DNA from: Deltaproteobacteria bacterium
Lineage (GTDB): Bacteria > Desulfobacterota_B > Binatia > UBA9968
NCBI GenBank assembly: GCA_016193385.1
Contig: JACPSF010000168.1
Span: 1 to 33,603, forward strand
Reading direction: 5' to 3'
DNA: 33,603 nt
Under the pieces are notes generated by a model. It worked only from the letters and a program-made list of their open reading frames with translations, did no database searches and had not been told where the DNA came from. Shown here in pieces: positions 32,550 through 33,603 of the stretch. How positions within the stretch are numbered: the first letter of the stretch is position 1; each line of letters begins with the position of its first letter. Position numbers and translations under genes: made by a program.

Positions 32550-33603
32550 ATGAATCCGCAGACCAAGCGCCGGAACGGATTGTTATGGGTTGTTGGATCG
32601 CTTGCGTTTCTGGTGATTACCGGAACCCTGATTTCTTCTTACTGGTGGATCAACAGACCCTTTCCAGGATTTCTCCTTTACCGTAATTTGGTTGTCGGGC
32701 CGGACTTTCTACCGCAGTGGACTGGTTCGAGCGGCGGTATGAGTTTCCTGGACCGCGTGGTCGCCGTGAACGGTAAACCTGTCACCGTTTCTGCCGAGGT
32801 ATATGACCTGGTGCAAGGCAGCCCTCCCGGATCCCTTTTCCAATACACGGTCGCAAAGAAGGGTCAGATCCTCCAAATTACTATCCCCTCCATGAAGTTC
32901 TCTTTTTATGACTGGCTATTCAGCTTTGGAGTTTATCTGCTAGCGGGCTTGGGGTTTTTGGCGACCGGGTTGGCGCCGTTCTATCTTCGCGCGCCTGCGC
33001 CTTCGGTCGGGCCGCTGTTTTTCATGGTGACCATGATTTTTCTTTGGTTTACTACGACGTACGATTTCATGACCACCCAGTTGCTGCCCAAGGAGATCCG
33101 CGTGCTGGCTTTCACGTTAACTCCCAGCGCGGGAATCCATCTGGGACTTTTGCTCACCGGAGGCCTTGGAGAACGGCCAAGGCAGCGGCGTTACCTATGC
33201 GTCGTTTATACTCTATCGATTCTCCTGGCCTTGGGATATAGCCTGACCTTCTACCGGCCCCTGGGGCTTTGGCAGTGGGCCGTGCGTGCGGGCTACGGTT
33301 ACAGTTGGTTGGCCGCTCTGATTTTTCTCGGGCTGCTTTGGAGCGCTTTAAAACGGCCAATATCCCAGCTCGACAAGTCGCGCTTGCGCGTCGTGTTCCT
33401 CGGCGCCATCGTCGGCTTTTTCCTTCCTACCTTCGGAGCCGTTTTGCGAGCCTACCTGGGCTGGGAAATCCCTCACAACCTTTTATTGATTCCGGCGGTA
33501 TGCTTCCCCTTGTCGGTTGCTTACGCTCTCGTCAAGTACAGTCTTTTTGATATCGGTCTTGTGCTCAAGGTGGGACTAACTCGAGGGGCCCTGACTGGGG
33601 CGC
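32550..33603 (+). CDS. Multi-pass membrane protein with PDZ-like domain, 3' end missing (possible sensor kinase N-terminus)
   Basis: The frame is open from ATG 32550 to the end of the window, 351 codons, with GGGAGGG at 32540-32546. A first membrane helix (WVVGSLAFLVITGTLI) leads to an extracytoplasmic region. Its GGMSFLDRVVAVNGKPV and QGSPPGSLFQYTV look like a PDZ fold around residues 60-120. At least five further hydrophobic helices follow, ending LVKYSLFDIGLVLKVGL. Such N-termini occur in membrane histidine kinases and related signalling proteins, but the catalytic part, if any, lies beyond the window. It follows the terminator, so it is a separate transcription unit. Confidence 0.7.
   Translation, partial: MNPQTKRRNGLLWVVGSLAFLVITGTLISSYWWINRPFPGFLLYRNLVVGPDFLPQWTGSSGGMSFLDRVVAVNGKPVTVSAEVYDLVQGSPPGSLFQYTVAKKGQILQITIPSMKFSFYDWLFSFGVYLLAGLGFLATGLAPFYLRAPAPSVGPLFFMVTMIFLWFTTTYDFMTTQLLPKEIRVLAFTLTPSAGIHLGLLLTGGLGERPRQRRYLCVVYTLSILLALGYSLTFYRPLGLWQWAVRAGYGYSWLAALIFLGLLWSALKRPISQLDKSRLRVVFLGAIVGFFLPTFGAVLRAYLGWEIPHNLLLIPAVCFPLSVAYALVKYSLFDIGLVLKVGLTRGALTGA

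Overview
This is a 33.6 kb window in which every credible gene lies on the + strand. It is a surface-polysaccharide and glycolipid locus of a Gram-negative bacterium. That assignment rests on a Wza-like export protein, a Wzi-like outer-membrane protein, Wzz, lipid A-type Arn homologues and type II fatty-acid enzymes. GC looks mid-fifties by eye. No ribosomal or housekeeping marker is present, so the lineage is uncertain; a Desulfobacterota/NC10-like uncultivated bacterium is my guess only. I see no tRNA, rRNA, insertion sequence, CRISPR array or origin.

Region 1 (3-5322), decoration of sugars: the 3' end of an SDR reductase, an FkbH-like glyceryl transferase/phosphatase, an acyl carrier protein, a two-domain GNAT acyltransferase and a sugar C-methyltransferase. 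The first four look like a device that loads a three-carbon acyl unit on a carrier protein and passes it to an amino sugar. Region 2 (5342-11583), sugar supply and assembly: a UDP-GlcNAc 2-epimerase, an RmlD-type reductase and a 4,6-dehydratase (the UDP-L-QuiNAc/L-FucNAc type of pathway), two GT4 glycosyltransferases and the initiating phosphoglycosyl transferase. Region 3 (11580-18472), export: an SLBB-repeat outer-membrane export protein, a Wzz-type co-polymerase, an FAD-dependent geranylgeranyl-reductase-like enzyme and a Wzi-like protein. No Wzx flippase, Wzy polymerase or BY-kinase is visible.

Region 4 (18476-27875): an ArnT-like glycosyltransferase, then a compact type II fatty-acid/polyketide set. 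It holds an adenylate-forming ligase, an AcpS-type phosphopantetheinyl transferase, a ketoreductase, a long ACP, a FabL-like enoyl reductase, two unlike FabZ-type dehydratases, a chain-length-factor-like ketosynthase without active-site Cys and His, and an intact ketosynthase. Region 5 (27914-30779): an Arn-like lipid-linked 4-amino-sugar branch made of a broken ArnC-like transferase, a stand-alone ArnA-type formyltransferase with the full catalytic set, and ArnD. Region 6 (30817-33603): an FmdB zinc ribbon, a UDP-GlcNAc 6-dehydrogenase, a strong intrinsic terminator, and the 5' part of a multi-pass membrane protein with a PDZ-like domain that runs off the window.

The most interesting reading is that a dedicated acyl-chain factory (region 4) sits between an exopolysaccharide assembly line and an Arn-type amino-sugar branch. 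This suggests an acylated, amino-sugar-bearing envelope glycolipid. Three reading-frame or length problems (ArnC-like, ArnT-like, AcpS-like) cluster in the same half of the locus and need a read-level check. No intergenic stretch reaches 300 bases; the longest, about 125 bases before the Wzi-like gene, holds only a small hairpin.
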